Shown here one piece after another: positions 9,032 through 10,237 of a DNA stretch of 10,237 nt. A program made the translations under genes and the position numbers. This DNA comes from Clostridia bacterium (GTDB lineage Bacteria > Bacillota > Clostridia > Oscillospirales > Acutalibacteraceae), in contig JAFWCS010000360.1 in assembly GCA_017534365.1 (NCBI GenBank), forward strand, positions 1 to 10,237. Reading direction: 5' to 3'. The notes under the pieces were generated by a model that was not told where the DNA came from, ran no database searches, and was given only the letters and a program-made list of their open reading frames with translations. Within the stretch, counting starts at the first letter, position 1. The number at the start of each line of letters is the position of its first letter.

Positions 9032-9057
9032 CCTGTAAAGCTGCTTCGCTTTACAAG
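9032..9057. repeat. Inverted repeat, copy 1: CCTGTAAAG-N8-CTTTACAAG
   Basis: It begins 3 bp after the mutS2 stop. As RNA the paired stem is TGTAAAGC/GCTTTACA (9034-9041 with 9048-9055) around a 6-nt loop. No T run follows, so it is not a standard terminator; it may protect the 3' end of the mRNA or be a protein site. The arms match copy 2 at 9251-9276, one base different, with the same 8-bp spacing. Confidence 0.7.
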
Positions 9058-9064
9058 CGAGCCG

Positions 9065-9096
9065 AAAAAAGTTTTCCACGCGCCAAACGTGGAAAA
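9065..9096 (-). terminator. Possible minus-strand terminator hairpin
   Basis: TTTTCCACG (9072-9080) and CGTGGAAAA (9088-9096) are perfect 9-bp arms around 7 bp. Read on the minus strand the stem is followed by C and six T (9070-9065), the shape of an intrinsic terminator. No minus-strand gene is visible that would need it, so it may equally be a protein-binding dyad. Confidence 0.35.
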
Positions 9097-9189
9097 GCGG
9101 ATATATTTTGTGGTGCGGCGGAAAAATTGCCGCAATCCGTTGTGTTTTGCCTGAGTTTCCACCCCAAAAGGTGTGAAACGCGTGGAAAA
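9072..9189. repeat. Cluster of TTTTCCACG motifs in the mutS2-ylxM intergenic region
   Basis: TTTTCCACG occurs at 9072-9080 on the plus strand and at 9088-9096 and 9181-9189 on the minus strand. A weaker relative, TTTCCACC, is at 9156-9163. This gene-free stretch of nearly 300 bp (9030-9324) is more AT-rich than the flanking genes and holds only these dyads, the promoter and the leader. The motif resembles a degenerate DnaA box but does not match it well. Confidence 0.4.
9114..9134. repeat. Inverted repeat TGCGGC-N9-GCCGCA
   Basis: Perfect 6-bp arms (9114-9119 and 9129-9134) enclose an A-rich 9-bp spacer. It is part of a run of dyads between mutS2 and ylxM; an imperfect one follows at 9155-9179 (GTTTC...GAAAC, one bulge). 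There is no T run. Function is unknown. Confidence 0.45.
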
Positions 9190-9216
9190 ATCTGCGCAAA
9201 TGCGGAAAAATACCAC

Positions 9217-9245
9217 TTGACAACGGCGGAAAAGTCTAGTATAAT
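9217..9245 (+). promoter_or_regulatory. Perfect-consensus sigma-A promoter of ylxM-ffh
   Basis: TTGACA (9217-9222), exactly 17 bp, and TATAAT (9240-9245): no mismatch in either box. The start point is expected at about A9250, immediately before the inverted repeat at 9251-9276. A promoter this strong fits an essential, highly expressed gene or one that is held back by a downstream control element. Confidence 0.92.
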
Positions 9246-9250
9246 ATCGA

Positions 9251-9276
9251 CCTGTAAAGCATCGGCACTTTACAGG
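9251..9276 (+). promoter_or_regulatory. Inverted repeat, copy 2, at the transcription start: possible 5' hairpin, antiterminator or operator
   Basis: CCTGTAAAG (9251-9259) and CTTTACAGG (9268-9276) are perfect 9-bp arms around CATCGGCA. At the very 5' end of the predicted transcript this would form a stable stem-loop. Its loop holds the left arm of the terminator-like stem at 9260-9288, so the two exclude each other. As DNA it could instead be an operator overlapping the start point. Confidence 0.6.
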
Positions 9277-9288
9277 CCGATGTTTTTT
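9260..9288 (+). terminator. Terminator-like hairpin in the ylxM-ffh leader
   Basis: CATCGGC (9260-9266) pairs with GCCGATG (9276-9282) in a 7-bp stem with a 9-nt loop, followed directly by six T (9283-9288). It lies downstream of the promoter and upstream of the ylxM start, so if it forms it would cut off the operon after about 40 nt; it would also stop read-through from mutS2. The T run can also pair with the A tract at 9296-9303, giving a third possible stem. Confidence 0.55.
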
Positions 9289-9324
9289 CTGCGAAAAAAA
9301 ACAGAGCGGAAAGGAGGGAACGTT

Positions 9325-9690
9325 GTGGCGAAGAATTACGAAATCGCAATGCTGATCGACTTCTACGGCGAAATGCTGACCGTGAAACAGCGGGATTTTC
9401 TGGAATACTACTATAACGATGACCTCTCTCTCTCTGAGATCGCCGAAAACGAAGGGATCACCCGGCAGGGCGTGCGCGACGCGATCAAGCGCGCCGAGAC
9501 GCAGCTGCAGGATATGGAGAACCGCCTGGGCATGGCGCAGCGTCATGAAGAGCTGCGCAGGAAACTGACGGAGATCATCGAATGCTCCAACCGCATTGCG
9601 GATTATAATCTGCACCACAGCATTTCCAAAGAGATCAGCGACGACTGCGTGCTGATCAAATCCGCGGCGATGACGCTGCTTGAAACTTAA
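9325..9690 (+). CDS. ylxM: YlxM family (UPF0122) putative helix-turn-helix protein
   Basis: This 121-residue protein belongs to the YlxM family, nearly always encoded just before ffh and thought to act with the signal recognition particle. The N-terminal part reads like a sigma-factor region 4 helix-turn-helix: MLIDFYGEMLTVKQRDFLEYYY (9-30), LSLSEIAENEGITRQGVRDAIKRAE (34-58). The rest is helical and charged. The start is GTG at 9325, with AAGGAGGG (9311-9318) six bases upstream. An ATG at 9127 in the same frame would begin before the promoter and is rejected. The gene is 18 bp from ffh, with which it forms an operon. Family and context are firm; its biochemical role is not well settled. Confidence 0.93.
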   Translation: MAKNYEIAMLIDFYGEMLTVKQRDFLEYYYNDDLSLSEIAENEGITRQGVRDAIKRAETQLQDMENRLGMAQRHEELRRKLTEIIECSNRIADYNLHHSISKEISDDCVLIKSAAMTLLET

Positions 9691-9708
9691 AAACAAGGAG
9701 GGACTGCC

Positions 9709-10237
9709 TTGGCGTTTGAAGGCCTTTCCGACCGGCTCGAGGCTGCGTTCAAAAATCTGCGCAGCAAGGGCAGCCTGACCGAATCGGACGTTCGCTCCGC
9801 GATGCGCGAGGTGCGCATGGCGCTGCTTGAGGCGGACGTCAACTATAAAGTGGCCAAGGATTTCACCAACACCGTCACCGAAAAGGCGATCGGCGAAAAG
9901 GTGATGGAGAGCCTGACTCCCTCGCAGATGGTCATCAAGATCGTGCGCGAGGAGCTGGTTTCGCTCATGGGCGGCACCAACGCCCGCCTGGCCTATGCCA
10001 ACCATCCGCCCACGATCGTGCTCATGTGCGGTCTGCAGGGCTCCGGTAAAACCACGCACTGCGCGAAGCTCGCGCTGAAACTGAAAAAAGAAAACCACCG
10101 CCCGCTGCTCGTGGCCTGCGACGTTTATCGTCCCGCCGCGATCAAGCAGCTGCAGGTCGTCGGCGAGCAGGTCGGCGTGCCCGTGTTTGAGATGGGGCAG
10201 GGCGATCCCGTTAAGATCGCCGCGGCTGCCATCGCGG
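9709..10237 (+). CDS. ffh: Signal recognition particle GTPase Ffh, 3' end beyond the window
   Basis: Ffh (SRP54) binds 4.5S/scRNA and signal sequences on ribosomes and delivers nascent membrane proteins to FtsY. The visible 176 residues cover the N domain (about 1-85, with LTESDVRSAMREVRMALLEADVN at 23-45) and the first part of the G domain. G1 is GLQGSGKTTHCAKLA (108-122) and G2 is DVYRPAAIKQL (138-148). The rest of the G domain and the methionine-rich M domain lie past the edge. The start is TTG at 9709, with AAGGAGGG (9695-9702) six bases upstream; translation reads MAFEGLSDRL, the normal Ffh N-terminus. No ATG gives a correct N-terminus. Confidence 0.97.
   Translation, partial: MAFEGLSDRLEAAFKNLRSKGSLTESDVRSAMREVRMALLEADVNYKVAKDFTNTVTEKAIGEKVMESLTPSQMVIKIVREELVSLMGGTNARLAYANHPPTIVLMCGLQGSGKTTHCAKLALKLKKENHRPLLVACDVYRPAAIKQLQVVGEQVGVPVFEMGQGDPVKIAAAAIA

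Noticed and set aside
9072..9189. Replication-origin-like DnaA box cluster
   Set aside because: The motif TTTTCCACG differs from TTATCCACA at two positions, no dnaA or dnaN is near, and there is no typical unwinding element.
9127..9324. N-terminal extension of YlxM from an ATG at 9127
   Set aside because: It would begin upstream of the promoter and leader; the GTG at 9325 has an ideal ribosome binding site and gives the normal family N-terminus.
8962..10098. Minus-strand open frame across mutS2 end, the intergenic region, ylxM and ffh
   Set aside because: It runs through a perfect plus-strand promoter and two clear genes; composition is shadow-like.

Overview
The window looks like chromosomal DNA of a GC-rich member of the Clostridia (Bacillota), possibly from the Oscillospiraceae/Ruminococcaceae side. 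The evidence is the strong AGGAGG-type ribosome binding sites, the sigma-A type promoters, the MutS2 and YlxM-Ffh gene set and a YmxG-type M16 peptidase. The genus cannot be fixed from sequence reading alone. No phage, transposon, CRISPR array, tRNA or rRNA is visible.

Left edge (1-831): a minus-strand gene for a secreted protein reads off the left end and appears to carry a one-base frameshift near base 58-60. Its promoter (611-639) has a perfect palindrome over the -35 box. About 125 bp further on, a divergent plus-strand promoter (765-793) starts the main operon.

Main operon (832-9029): seven plus-strand genes lie nearly head to tail, with gaps of 17, 24, 3, 16, 38 and 3 bp. They encode a membrane-anchored FHA protein, an M16 zinc peptidase, ProB and ProA (glutamate to glutamate-5-semialdehyde, the first two steps of proline synthesis), an unrecognised membrane-anchored protein with an Asn/Gly/Asp tail, a DMT/EamA-type transporter, and MutS2 with its ATPase, KOW-like and Smr domains. 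No internal promoter or terminator was seen, so co-transcription is likely, although the genes share no single pathway.

Right edge (9030-10237): a 295-bp intergenic stretch rich in inverted repeats precedes a perfect-consensus promoter (TTGACA, 17 bp, TATAAT) that drives ylxM and ffh (signal recognition particle GTPase, cut by the window end). The first bases of this transcript can form one of two mutually exclusive hairpins, the second of which is a terminator-like stem followed by six U. The arms of the first hairpin also occur, with identical 8-bp spacing, directly after the mutS2 stop codon. This leader and repeat pair is the most interesting unexplained structure in the window. The coding content otherwise looks like ordinary core genome.
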